This document shows, one piece after another, positions 1 through 11,043 of a DNA stretch of 64,000 nt. The DNA comes from Haematobia irritans. Lineage: Eukaryota; Arthropoda; Insecta; Diptera; Muscidae. Location of the stretch: assembly GCF_050003625.1 (NCBI RefSeq), contig NC_134398.1, forward strand, positions 62,938,891-63,002,890. Reading direction: 5' to 3'. A model generated the notes under the pieces. That model was not told the DNA's origin, ran no database searches, and saw only the letters and a program-made list of their open reading frames with translations. Numbering within the stretch: position 1 is the stretch's first letter; every line of letters starts with the position of its first letter. The translations under genes were made by a program, and so were the position numbers.

Positions 1-711
1 GCACCCAAAAATATTATATGCTTAAAAAAATTCTCCCAAACAATATTGTGCTCAAAATTTTATTTATTTATTTATATATTTACAATCATAATGAATTATG
101 AAAATAAACAGGTAATATAGGTGCTAACAACATAGGTTTTCGACCTGAATGCTCAAAATTTTGTTTCTGCCCAATTGTATATTCCCCCACATCTTTCTCA
201 CTTCCACGAGATTTTTTAGTTCTTAGCACCTTTTTCTGTAATACAAACATTGTAGAAGAAATTATTCAATTGTATGATTTTTTTTATTTTAATGTTACTT
301 TTTGCCGGACGGGGATTCGAACAGCGGACCACACAGTTTGTAAGGATCAAAGAAGTAGCTGATCAATTGCCCAAGGAAAAATAAAATGTTAATTTTGTAA
401 TAACAAGCAACAACCACCAACTTAATTCAATATCGCTCCCTGTTAAATAGCGCTCCAAGCTACTAAACACATATATGTTTATAGGCTATTTCTAAATTAA
501 TATATGTTTGCATCCAAGCATATTATATTTACAAACATTTTATGTCCCAAACATAATATGTTCTAACATATTAACATATATGTCCCAAACATGTTATGCT
601 AGTTTATGAACATTATATGCTTGCACTCAAAAATATTGTGTTTAAAAATTTGTGTTCCAAACATATAATGTTTATAGCCAAACATTTGAAAAACAGCCTT
701 TTTCATCCGTG
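1..711 (-). repeat. family P element, copy P1, cut by window edge
   Basis: This is the reverse complement of the material at 54012-56495, but without the 1.5-kb mini-me that interrupts that copy. It ends in an ACACGGATGAAAAA-type terminus next to a TA (712-713). The 480-700 part is rich in alternating CCAAACAT/ATGTTTGG words. The 300-400 part holds a tRNA-like stretch. No coding capacity is visible, and the left end lies outside the window. It is probably a non-autonomous DNA element with TA target duplication, because copy P3 shows TA on both sides. Confidence 0.65.
303..350 (-). repeat. tRNA-like (B-box) segment inside P1
   Basis: On the minus strand this reads like the 3' half of a tRNA, with a GTTCGAATCCC-type B box. 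The same segment recurs at 54365-54418 in copy P4. A full cloverleaf cannot be formed, so I treat it as a tRNA-derived module and not a tRNA gene. Confidence 0.5.
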
Positions 712-713
712 TA

Positions 714-1256
714 GAGGCCAAAGTTTTAACCCAGTTTATGTAAGGTTTTACACAGGGACTAGAATTAGTTAATATCAAATTTGGTTAAAATCGAAACAGA
801 TTTAGATATAGCTCCCATATATATCTTTCGCCCGATATGGATTTAATTGCTCCCTGAAGCCGGATTTTTCCCTTTATTTTCTTCAAATGTCGTTGAAATC
901 CGTTCAAATTTATATATAGTTCCCATATATCTTTCTTCCGATTTAGATACATTTGACCACCGGAGGCCAATGTTTCATACCGATTTACTTGAAGTTTTGC
1001 ACAAAGTAGAATTAACATTTTAGCTATTTGTGTCAAGTTTAGTTCAAATTGTTTATGATTTGAATATAAATCCGTATATATCGTATATACTATACGACTA
1101 ATTTAGGAAAATACGTTAGAAAAATTGATATTTTACACCCATTGGCAACGGTATTTTATTACAATTGATTTTATTTTACACAGAGAAAACATTTTACATT
1201 CTATCTAACAGTATCAACTTTGATTCAAATCGGTTAAGATTTAGATAAGGCGCCAG
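714..1256 (-). repeat. mini-me A-type repeat fragment
   Basis: It holds degenerate copies of the ~150-bp internal unit of mini-me A (GATTTAGATATAGCTCCCAT and TTTGCACA..AGTAGAATTA words). P1 abuts it on the left and a hAT-like element interrupts it at 1265. It has no ORF worth calling. Confidence 0.6.
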
Positions 1257-1264
1257 ATGTTCTT

Positions 1265-1600
1265 TAGAGGTGTGCACGTGACACGAAACTGTCGTGAGTC
1301 GTGGTGAGTTGAATTCATTTACAATTTTGGTGACACCTGAGATGTTAAAAGTTAAATAACGCTCTCGATTTTAATCAAGTTCATGTTTTCAGGCTTGTCC
1401 CTAAGGTAAATTACTCATAAAATTATTCGTGAGTCACGATATTTTTCGTGAGTCATGGTACATTTTCGTTCGTGAGTGTTCGTGATTTTCTTTTCGTGAG
1501 TGTGCGTGAACGTGAGTCCTACCAAACAATATCGTGAGTGTGCGTGAGTAAGATTTTTATGTTATGCGTGAGTAAAATATTACTCACGTGCACACCTCTA
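1265..1600. mobile_element. hAT-like non-autonomous element, 336 bp
   Basis: The termini are inverted repeats TAGAGGTGTGCACGTGA. They are flanked by the 8-bp direct repeats ATGTTCTT (1257-1264) and ATATTCTT (1601-1608), which differ at one base. TIR sequence and 8-bp duplication are typical of the hAT superfamily. The interior has no ORF. It carries many CGTGAGT words, consistent with subterminal transposase-binding repeats; that role is inferred. Confidence 0.85.
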
Positions 1601-1608
1601 ATATTCTT

Positions 1609-1950
1609 CCCATTTAGGGAAAAATGACACAACGTCAGCGATGAGATCCCTAGACTTTCCACAGAATCGGATAAGATTTAAATATTTCGGCTTGTCAATT
1701 GTGGCAAAATATACTCCAAACACATTCTGCTTCAAGCATGGTCCAAGCAAAATATTGTTTGTATTGTTCAAACATATTATGTTTCACCTTAGGAATACAC
1801 TGGTAGCAAAATATTTTAGTGACATTTCCTATGTGTATATGTGTTTTTATTCTTTTATTTGTTTATAGGCTATTTCTAAATTAATAAATGTTTACATACA
1901 AATATATTATATTTACAAAAATTGTATGTCCCAAACAAAATATGTTCTAA
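1609..1950 (-). repeat. family P fragment (P5) after a short mini-me remnant
   Basis: From about 1690 the sequence matches the inner part of family P in reverse (TATAGGCTATTTCTAAATTA, TGTCCCAAACA). The ends are lost. It passes directly into a T-like repeat near 1950. Confidence 0.5.
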
Positions 1951-1951
1951 C

Positions 1952-2510
1952 ATAAGGGCTTGCCGGGTTCCAAACATTTTGCACTTACACTTATGAAGTT
2001 GGTTGATTCCGAGCTAAAGGAGCGACATAATTCTATACCAAGAGACAAATTTGAATCTATTCGTCTGTTATACTCTATTCTTTATGTGCTATCAGAGTTC
2101 TTTAAAAACGTGTTAACTACAAATTCAATTTCCAAATTCCTACTCGGCTTAAGTAAAAATAATCCATGTTTCAAAATAGAGTGTTGAAAGATATCTCCCT
2201 TTTTGAACTCATTTTGCTTTTTAGTTAAGATACAAAGAGTTAACGAACTTAAATCAAATTTCTTTAAGTTTACAGAATTGCTTAGAATTATTAAATTAAA
2301 GTTGACTTAATTCCAACAAAATTTTGTTTCATGTAAAGATACCTAATTTTAAATCGCTTAGCTTTAAAGAATCAACGACTTCATTGAAAAGATGATCGAT
2401 TTTTGGACAAGGACAACAACTTTATATCAGAGAAATACAACTTCTGTGCTAAACAAAACTCGCATTCGTATTTTAATGACAAGAAATCGTTGTGTCACGA
2501 CAATTATTTT
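1952..2510 (-). repeat. family T fragment (T3)
   Basis: It resembles T2 (20212-20834) in the same orientation: it starts with CCGGGTTCCAAA, passes a GATTCCGAGC..AAGGAGCG stretch and ends near TCACGACAATTAT. It is degenerate and non-coding. Confidence 0.45.
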
Positions 2511-3131
2511 CCGTTAAACATAAATAATCTTAATAAAACATACTAATGCTGAATGATTCGAGACCATACAAAAAATTTTCGTGTGAGTAGATTATCTTTC
2601 GACAACACTTAGTCTGTGGTTTCAATCGAAGTATTTCAAAAGAGTATCCTGGCAAGGATTTTCTTTCTTGTAAATTTATTGCAATCACCGACATTCTTTT
2701 AATTTCTTCTATTACTTGTTTTTGTTTTCATAATATGCAGTAAACTAGGTATCAATAATATTTGTTAGCAAAAAGAAGGCTCGTATTACCATATGACCAA
2801 ACAATCCTAGAAAAAATACTAAATATAAATATATAGAATAAATATATATAGATAGTTCGAAGAAAATGTAATATAGGCGATTGCCTATATTACATTTGAT
2901 TTGCCTACAATACATGTATTAGTACTAATAAGCACAAAATAAGTACCGAAAAACTGTGCCATTTGCATAATTAATTGACTTTGAGTAGTAGACAGTTTGA
3001 GAACATATATTTGTGGTTTAATGGAACAATCTTCTATCATATCATCTGCCAAAACAAGGGGAATAACGAGTAAATAGTATTGCAATTTGGACGTTTGTAC
3101 ATTAATTTCAATTTATATAGACTTGTTTCTA
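2511..3131. other. unassigned AT-rich stretch
   Basis: I see no gene or recognisable TE ends. The only clear structure is the hairpin at 2864-2897. Confidence 0.4.
2864..2897. repeat. perfect 15-bp inverted repeat (hairpin)
   Basis: Arms AAATGTAATATAGGC and GCCTATATTACATTT are separated by four bases. No U tract or gene context suggests a terminator. It may be a remnant of a palindromic MITE. Confidence 0.6.
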
Positions 3132-3807
3132 CACTGAAAAAAATATTGTCGTGAGGCCAAAAATTCCATGTCCTTAAAATACGAATACAAATTGTGCTTA
3201 GCATAGAAGCGCATTTCTCTAATATAAAGTTTATTTCCTTGTCCAAAAGTCGATAAACTTTTCTATGAAGTCGTATTGTCCTTATAATTAAGTGATTTGC
3301 CTTAAAAATGGGCATCATAACATTAAAGAAAAATTTTTTGGGGTAAGGTCAACTTAACTTTAATAAATCAAAAAAATTCTTTAAAATTAATGAAATTGTC
3401 TTTAAATTTGTTGTCTTTTTGCATCTTGACTACAAAGCAAAAAATCTTTAAAAAAAGGACATGTTTTTCAACACTTTATTTTAAAGACTTTTTTACTTGA
3501 AACATAGCAAAAATTCTACTGAAAGTCGAGTCTAAATTTAGAAAATAAAGTTGTCGTTAAATTTTAGAAAATAAAGTTGTCGTTAAATCGTTTTTAAGGG
3601 ACTTTGATGGCTTATGAAGAAAAAGCTGAAAAAACAAAAAAAAATAAAATTTTCTTCCTAGAAGCAAGTACACAAAACCCAAATTTAATAGAGAACTTTT
3701 GTCTTAAAAGTATCCTTACTTGTATTCTCCGCTTCTTTGGCGCGGAATCAATACCAAAGGTTTTAAAATAAAGACAAATCTTTGGAAAAAGGCATGCTTT
3801 TTTAGTG
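3132..3807 (+). mobile_element. family T element (T1), TA-flanked MITE
   Basis: It begins CACTGAAAAAAATATTGT and ends with the near inverse (TTTTTTAGTG). TA lies on both sides (3130-3131, 3808-3809). At 676 bp it has no ORF. TA duplication and a CACTGAAAA terminus suggest a Tc1/mariner-mobilised element. T2 and T3 are degenerate relatives. Confidence 0.6.
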
Positions 3808-3809
3808 TA

Positions 3810-4383
3810 TGATGAAGGTTTACGGTTATTTGATTAATGCGTTTTTTGTCCAAATTTCATGATAGAAGTACATCAATCAGTGCATTTACACATTGAATAC
3901 ACATCCACCATCGTTCACACATAAGCAGCCTAAAGACAATAGCTCAAAACGGTATAAAAAATGCTGTCTACAAATTGCATTTGATACCTATTTTAACAAA
4001 AATATAATAAGGAATGCGCTAATCAATTGATAAGAGCTTGTAACATTGGCTCATTGTAAATAACAGTGTATGTTAGTTATAACCAAATTGAAAACTATCC
4101 CCTGTGTTCTGGTTTACATACAAAGAAAATTTAATTATAATTGAGCAACGAAAGTTTTTCATTGATTTAACGAAACATTGAATAAAATGTAAATGGTTTG
4201 TTGTTTCGACAGCTAATCTGACTTTTTAATTTTTTCGCTCTCCCTCTGAAAATGACTACGGAAAATAATATGTGTACAATTAGAAAAACGAATTTTTTTT
4301 CCTTCTTCCGAACCACAACGATATATACAATAAAAAACAGACGCTATTCTTATGGATAAGGGAATGAATTGGAACAAATAATT
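3810..4383. other. unassigned AT-rich stretch
   Basis: It has no ORF, TIR pair or tandem repeat that I can support. Confidence 0.35.
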
Positions 4384-4740
4384 AATACAAGTATGTCGGG
4401 CGGGGCCGACTATGTTATAGAGGTGACAAATAATAATTTAATACCATCTAAAATGCTTCAACTAGTTTGGGTGCCATATAACGTTTTATATTACCATATA
4501 TTTAAATCTGGACAAATCTCTACTTAAAAATTAAATCGGTTAAAGCTCTCGGACGCATAACCATGTTAGTAAGAAACAGTAAGGAAAGTCTAAAGCCGGA
4601 CTCTCCGATTTTTTATACCATGCACCACTTTGTAAATCTAATCGACACCACATCAAATTTTTCACTGTCAATTCTACTCCCTGTGCATATTGTCACGTAA
4701 AGAAGAGTACAATTTTGGCGCGCTAGACCTATACGGACGA
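4384..4740 (+). repeat. mini-me A-type fragment, rearranged
   Basis: It starts with the mini-me A terminus (CAAGTA..GTCGGGCGGGGCCGACT hairpin). A second copy of the 5' terminus (AGTAAGGAAAGTCTAAAG) follows at about 4589, so two mini-me starts are joined head to tail. Family P2 abuts on the right. Confidence 0.55.
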
Positions 4741-5010
4741 AACAGAGTGTTTTTCCTATGTTTGGGTGTAAAAATTATATGTTTGGAACCCAAATTTTTT
4801 AACACAATATTTTTAAGTGTAAGCATATAATGTTCATAAACTAACATAACATGTTTGGGACATATATGTTAATATGTTAGAGCATATTATGTTTGGGACA
4901 TAAAATGTTTGTAAACATAATATGCTTGAATGCAAACATATATTAATTTAGACATAGCCTATAAACATATATGTGTTTAGAAACAAAGATCTAGAGAGTA
5001 TAGTTCAAGT

Positions 5011-5234
<224 letters not shown>

Positions 5235-5296
5235 TTCTAACAGTGTATACCTGATGTGAAACATAATATGTTTTAACAATACAAACAATATTTTGT

Positions 5297-6508
5297 TTAT
5301 TATATTTCATGTTAGCCTGATAATGAAACAGGCAATTGACGTCCAAATGCATTATATCTAATTATACAATTATTTTTCGAGCTTTATGGACAGATATAGA
5401 TTAAGGAACATGGTTAATAGAGCCATTGAAAAGAAAACGCCAGATACCAATCTATACACGCCTGGACTGTACATGTTTCGGTTCGGGCGAATGAACCTTT
5501 CCACAGCCTTTAGTATAGATCTGGCTGGGAGAGATAACTCAATTTTGGGCCCTTTATGCTAACTCCTTATGGAGAAAACATTTGGGAAATTTCCTCTTAA
5601 AAATTGAATCATCTTTTCTCCCACTGTACATCATCTTTTCATATAACTTACAAGTCCCTTGATCTTATTTTTATTTCGTTTTGTTACATAGTAATGCAAC
5701 AACACGAAATTTATTTTTAGAAAGCTAATTTGTTAGTATTCACCTAAGTGGTGAACAGTCGAACAATGATTATTGTTTCTACAGTCAACTACAACATATG
5801 ACAATTAACAGAAACTGGTTTCCAGGATACAACAACAATTCTAACGCGTACATTAGTCGTGTTTTTCCTAGTTTTTACGGCGGGCTCATCGTTGCTTATT
5901 ATATTTCATGTTAGCCTGATAATGAAACAGGCAATTGACGTCCAAATGCATTATATCTAATTATACAATTATTTTTCGAGCTTTATGGACAGATATAGAT
6001 TAAGGAACATGGTTAATAGAGCCATTGAAAAGAAAACGCCAGATACCAATCTATACACGCCTGGACTGTACATGTTTCGGTTCGGGCGAATGAACCTTTC
6101 CACAGCCTTTAGTATAGATCTGGCTGGGAGAGATAACTCAATTTTGGGCCCTTTATGCTAACTCCTTATGGAGAAAACATTTGGGAAATTTCCTCTTAAA
6201 AATTGAATCATCTTTTCTCCCACTGTACATCATCTTTTCATATAACTTACAAGTCCCTTAATCTTATTTTTATTTCGTTTTGTTACATAGTAATGCAACA
6301 ACACGAAATTTATTTTTAGAAAGCTAATTTGTTAGAATTCACCTAAGTGGTGAACAGTCGAACAATGATTATTGTTTCTACAGTCAACTACAACATATGA
6401 CAATTAACAGAAACTGGTTTCCAGGATACAACAACAATTCTAACGCGTACATTAGTCGTGTTTTTCCTAGTTTTTACGACGGGCTCATCGTTGCTTATTA
6501 TATTTCAT
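5297..6508 (+). repeat. 599-bp unit in two tandem copies plus 14 bp of a third
   Basis: Units 5297-5895 and 5896-6494 are almost identical. The third start (TTATTATATTTCAT, 6495-6508) stops after 14 bases. The block interrupts family P and is bracketed by TTTGTTTA (5292-5299 and 6508-6515), which looks like an 8-bp target duplication. A partial inverted copy of the unit lies at 34857-35549. No ORF above background. Its class is unknown; the unit junction reads ..TTTCA|TGTTAGCC.., so tandem LTR-like ends are one possibility. Confidence 0.75.
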
Positions 6509-6724
6509 TTGTTTAGACCAATCCTGAAAATATATATGCTTGAAGCAAAATGTGTTTGCCGCATATGTTACAGAAGCGATTTTTTGTGAGGGTGTACACT
6601 AAAGCCTAACATATGGAATCCCCTTTAGCCAACGATGCAACATGTATATAGTTTGGCTTGTGGAGATTGCTATTATTTTCGGCAAGAAACCTACCTACAT
6701 TGATATCAGGCTAACAGGAAAATA

Positions 6725-8970
6725 TGTTATGGTAAAATCCTCCTAGAATGCAAATTGTTCGGCAATGGACACGGTAGCTCTTTCCCATAGCTGCTCGTCG
6801 GTTTTCGGTCGGGGTCAGCCAGTACTACATTCCTCATACCACAACATCATACCTCGTGTCCAGGTACTTTATTTATAATTAAAGAACAGAATCTGAATAT
6901 GTTGGTCCACCATTCTAACTAAATAAAAAAAAAAACAAAAACCCAGATATCCTAATCACTGCAAGTCTTCAGTCCGTTTTCTGTCCAAGTCTGTCCCACA
7001 GTCCGTCAGTCTTTTGTTGGGCCTACCCACCCCTCATGTTCCTAAGCAACATCCATGAACCAAATCCAAGCCCTTTTATCGATTTCGGTTCCCTGTTTCC
7101 AAAGCCTGTCCAAAGTTGTTAGTCTAAGTATTCATTAAAACATTTTCTAATCATACCCCAGCATCACCAAAATAATCACCTTAGCCCTTCATATTATGAA
7201 TAATAACGACAGAAATGATTTTTATACTAAGTTTTTGGATTTCATATTTTATTGTACAGTTCAGTAATGAAATTTATAAAAATCACTATTATTTCGATAA
7301 AGTTTCAATTCATTACATACATATAATGTTAAAAAAAAATAACAATAATAACAGAAAAAACTAATAATCTTTGGGATTACTTCCCCTCAAATGAAATGAA
7401 AAAAAGAAAAGAGAAAAGAAAAGAAAAATATAAAGAGTCTTTCAAATAATTACGCAGTGGGTATTAAGCAAAAACAACAGAGAAGAGAAGGAAGGAATAT
7501 TAAGAGATATCATTGATTTGACGTTGAATGCAACACTCTTAAATCTCTACTTTTATATGTTTAAACTTACCTTAAACGATGTTTTGAGTCTCAATGTTGG
7601 CGCCAGCATCGCAGCACTGTGGTTATAAGAAACAAATCTTTTTTTTGTTTTTTTGTAATAATAACATTTACAATATTCTCTTTGAGTTAATTCATGGAAA
7701 ACAATTTTACCGTGTTCTCTTTTCTTCTCTTTACTGCTTTATCATTTTAATATAACTCTATTCTCTTTATATTTCTCGTAATAAAACCAAGGAATAAAAA
7801 AAATATATATAAAAAAATTATCGAAAAAAAAGAAAACAAAAAGAAAAAAAAAAATAAGGAAAATAAGGAAAGAACCTATATGATAATAATTAATTAATTA
7901 ATGTGATTGAAATATACTATATATAATTTATAGAATCTTTCAATAATTCAGTTATAGGTGTGGTTTTTCGAGTTTTGCTGTTGATATTATGATTTCTCTG
8001 TGAATGGATCTATCTTCTCAATCTTTGTGTGGGATATCGTAGATAGACTGGAAATATTGGAAATGTTTTGTGGGTGGTAACATGGGACATCTACTTGAAA
8101 GCTATTGTTGTTCTTGTTGTTGTTGCACTTATGCAGTAGGGTGGTATATGAAGGCATTTACTTGAAAGCTATTGTTGTTCTTGTTGTTGTTGCACTTATG
8201 CAGTAGGGTGGTATATGGAGGCATTTACTTGAAAGCTATTGTTGTTCTTGTTGTTGTTGCACTTATGCGGTAGGGTGGTATATGGAGGCATTCCATTAAA
8301 ATTAACACCTTAATCGAGCAGGTTATGTCAGCTAATAAGGTACCAAGGAGCGTGTATGAACAATATAAACAGAGTGATGAGTCCGGCAAAGAAAAATAGT
8401 ATTTTTTGTTGGCCTTTCTGATAGTTATAAATAATCAAATTCCTTTATAAAAATATATTTCTCAAGAAAAGAGGTTGATATATTTCATCGATCACACAAA
8501 TAGTTCTATTCTTTTTTTTCTTTTCGTAATGATTGTACTCGTAGTGAATTTCTATTTAATCGATCATTGGCAATATTTCATTTTTCTTCAACGTTTCTAT
8601 GCTCTTCAAATCAAATTTCACAATCATATCCAATTAATATAAATTTTCTTAGTTTTGTCGATAATCTTTGCGTGACGAGTAAAAAAAAAAAAACGTGCTT
8701 TCGCATTTGACTCCAATTTGACGTCTGAACATCGGTTTTTTCTTTCTATCTTCTCTTTCTCCCTGTGGAGGTATGTTAATTATCGATGAGTGTTGCCACC
8801 TTATTCTTTTCACCAAAAACTCAACATAACACATTGGGTAGAAGAACCAGGGTTGTGAGCGTGACCACTACGATTGGCCAAGTCGATCTCACGTTACTAC
8901 TCGTCCATAAAAAATATATGTAATTATCCCCTGATCAATGCAATAATAAAGCTATATGGAATTCGTAACA
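6725..8970 (-). repeat. 3' LTR of the Gypsy-type element (2,246 bp)
   Basis: It differs from the 5' LTR only by scattered substitutions and homopolymer length changes that I can see by eye. It contains a three-copy 67-bp internal array at 8093-8293. No obvious polypurine tract precedes it on the minus strand (8971-8990 reads as mixed sequence). Confidence 0.95.
8093..8293. repeat. three-copy 67-bp tandem array in the 3' LTR
   Basis: Copies start ACTTGAAAGCTATT at 8093, 8160 and 8227 and include a GTTGTTCTTGTTGTTGTTGC stretch. The same array is at 15828-16028 in the other LTR, so it predates this insertion. Repeated U3 segments are often enhancer-like; that role is inference. Confidence 0.9.
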
Positions 8971-9085
8971 GGCTCGCTGTCGTCGATTCGAATGTTCGAA
9001 TGGAATGATTGCGTAAAATCGAATTCCTCACTATAGTGCCCCAACGTGTGGCATCGACCCATGGCCCTGTGTCCGCTAGCTGGGC

Positions 9086-10126
9086 TCATGCTGCAAATAT
9101 ATCCCTTGCATGAAACCTTCCCAGCCGCTTCCCGTCTAAAGTTAACAGCTCATATAATGAATTTCCAACACATTCATCAACTATACATTTCACATGCCGC
9201 TGACCTAGCTTAGCGTTGTACCCCTGTACTGAGTTACTGAGTCTGTTATTACGTTTGTAAACCAACTGTCCTTTCAAAAACTTTACGTCCTTGCATCGTG
9301 TGTTATATGCTCGCTCACCTTTCCTATGTGCCTTTTCCAAGTTCTCGTATATTCGATCCCTAATTAATTGGTGCTTGTGAGACGTCATATCCAAACACAG
9401 ATCAACGTCTTTCACCTCTCCAATCTTGCGGATAATTCTATAAGCATTGGCATGCTGCACCATGTGAACGCCAATCAAAGCGTAATAAGGTTCCATATCT
9501 ATCGCACTGTGGTACGCACTCCTTAAGGCAAAAGCTACGTCAGTTATATGCTCATCCCAATGCCGCTGTTGATCCCCTATATACGACCTAATTACCTGGA
9601 GAATCGAACGATTTAGCCGCTCCGAAGCATTGGCCTGAGGTGAGTAATATGCCGTCCTTATATGAGTTGTTCCGTACTTCCGGAGAAAATCTTGAAAAAT
9701 ATCTGCTATAAACTGGCGACCATTATCTGAATGGAGAAATTCCGGAACTCCGAAAGTATGAAACACCGCCTTCTCCAGAAACCGAACTACATTCGATGCC
9801 GTTGCAGACCTCATAGGCTCCAAAAACACAAATTTCGAGAAATGATCGAGGCAAACAAAAAGAAAAACGTTGCCACTTCGAGACCTTGGGTATGGACCCA
9901 TGAAGTCCACGTACAATCTCTGGAAAGGTCTCTCTGTTATAAATTGCCTTCCCATTGGTGGTCTATGAAATTTATTAGTAGATTTATTCAAATGACATAT
10001 CTCACAACTTCCTACCGTCGACCGAACGTCGGATACCATTTTCGGCCAATAATATCTGGTCTGCAAGCGATCCAAGGTTTTTCGTACACCCCATGTCCAG
10101 CAGATAGCGAATTGTGCGCAAGCCAA
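9086..10126 (-). pseudogene. pol: pol, integrase part
   Basis: The 346-codon frame begins in integrase. It holds the second half of the zinc domain (C41, C44), then the DDE core with D74 (VDFMG), D134 (HSDNG) and E169 (PQANASER), a 35-residue D-to-E spacing normal for retroviral-type integrases. The Gypsy-like C-terminal part follows. The first ~12 residues are out of the true frame: the H-H half of the zinc domain lies in the overlapping upstream frame (ending 10012), so a 1-base loss in the C run at 10089-10092 separates RNase H from integrase. Integrase inserts the cDNA into host DNA; this copy should not make it as part of a Pol polyprotein. The catalytic core itself looks intact. Confidence 0.9.
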
Positions 10127-11043
10127 ACCAAATCCTCCCGTAGGTCAATCGGCACCCATAATTTCCATGAGCGGTCCTCCTGCAATGGATCACCGGAGTA
10201 GAAACCCGTTCTCTTATAAACAAACCCTTCGGAAACCCGTAGATCTGGAATCTTCTGCCCCTTCTGTGTGTCTTCAATGCTTTCTCTAAGGGCCTGGTAT
10301 TCCTGTGAATTGAAAGCATGCGATTCCAAATCGATCTCCAAATCCCTATTGGTTGCACATAATTCCTCCATCTGTGCCCGCGATAATGCATCCGGCACCA
10401 CATTCTCGGAGCCCTTTCTATGCTGAATATCAAAGTCGAAGACCTGAAGCTTTAAGCTCCAACGGGCCAAACGACCAGACAACTCTTTTTGGCCCATAAG
10501 CCAGCGTAAACTGGAATGGTCTGTTATGATTGTGAATGGGAGACCCTCTATGTACGCCCGAAACTTTTTCACGCTCAAAACAGCTGCGTAACATTCCAGT
10601 TCTGTCACGCTATAATTCCTTTGCGACTTATTCAACTTAGCGGACATGTATGCAATGGGATGTTCACTCCCCTGGTCGTCGATCTGGAAGAGAACACCCC
10701 CAACACCTTGGGTAGACGCATCACATTGGATGTAAAACCTTTTATTAAAGTTGGGATTTATGAGGATAGGAGCCGAAATAAGGCATTCTTTCAAGGTTTG
10801 GAAGGCGGCCCTCGCCTCATCGGACAGCTGAAATTTTCTAAGTTTATCCTTCGTTAGACACTCATGAAGTGGAGCAGCGACTGAAGCATAATCCCTGACG
10901 AACCGGCGATACCACCCCGTCATCCCTAAGAATCGCCGGAGTTGTCTGGGTGTCTTCGGCTCAGGAAATTCTGCTACAGCTTGCACCTTCTCATAATCAG
11001 TTCTGATAGAGCCATCCCCGACCACAAACCCAAGGTATCTCAC
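10012..11043 (-). pseudogene. pol: pol, RT thumb/connection and RNase H part
   Basis: The frame starts within RT after the YLDD palm (RYLGF motif, residues 2-6) and continues through the FLGMTGWYRRF connection (39-49). A Gypsy-type RNase H follows, with candidate catalytic D108 (CDAS), E148/E150 (TELE) and D175 (TDHSS). After RNase H comes the PDALSR segment, then the start of the integrase zinc domain before the frame is lost near 10090. Relative to the upstream frame it is displaced by a deletion plus frameshift at about 11058-11066. RNase H degrades the RNA of the RNA:DNA hybrid during reverse transcription. As placed, this is the middle third of a broken Pol. Confidence 0.9.

Noticed and set aside
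8649..8834. 61-codon frame repeated in both LTRs (also 16358-16564)
   Set aside because: It is duplicated only because LTRs are duplicated. The two copies differ in frame after a homopolymer, and no domain is visible.
9731..10201. 156-codon plus-strand frame
   Set aside because: It is a shadow of the integrase region on the minus strand.
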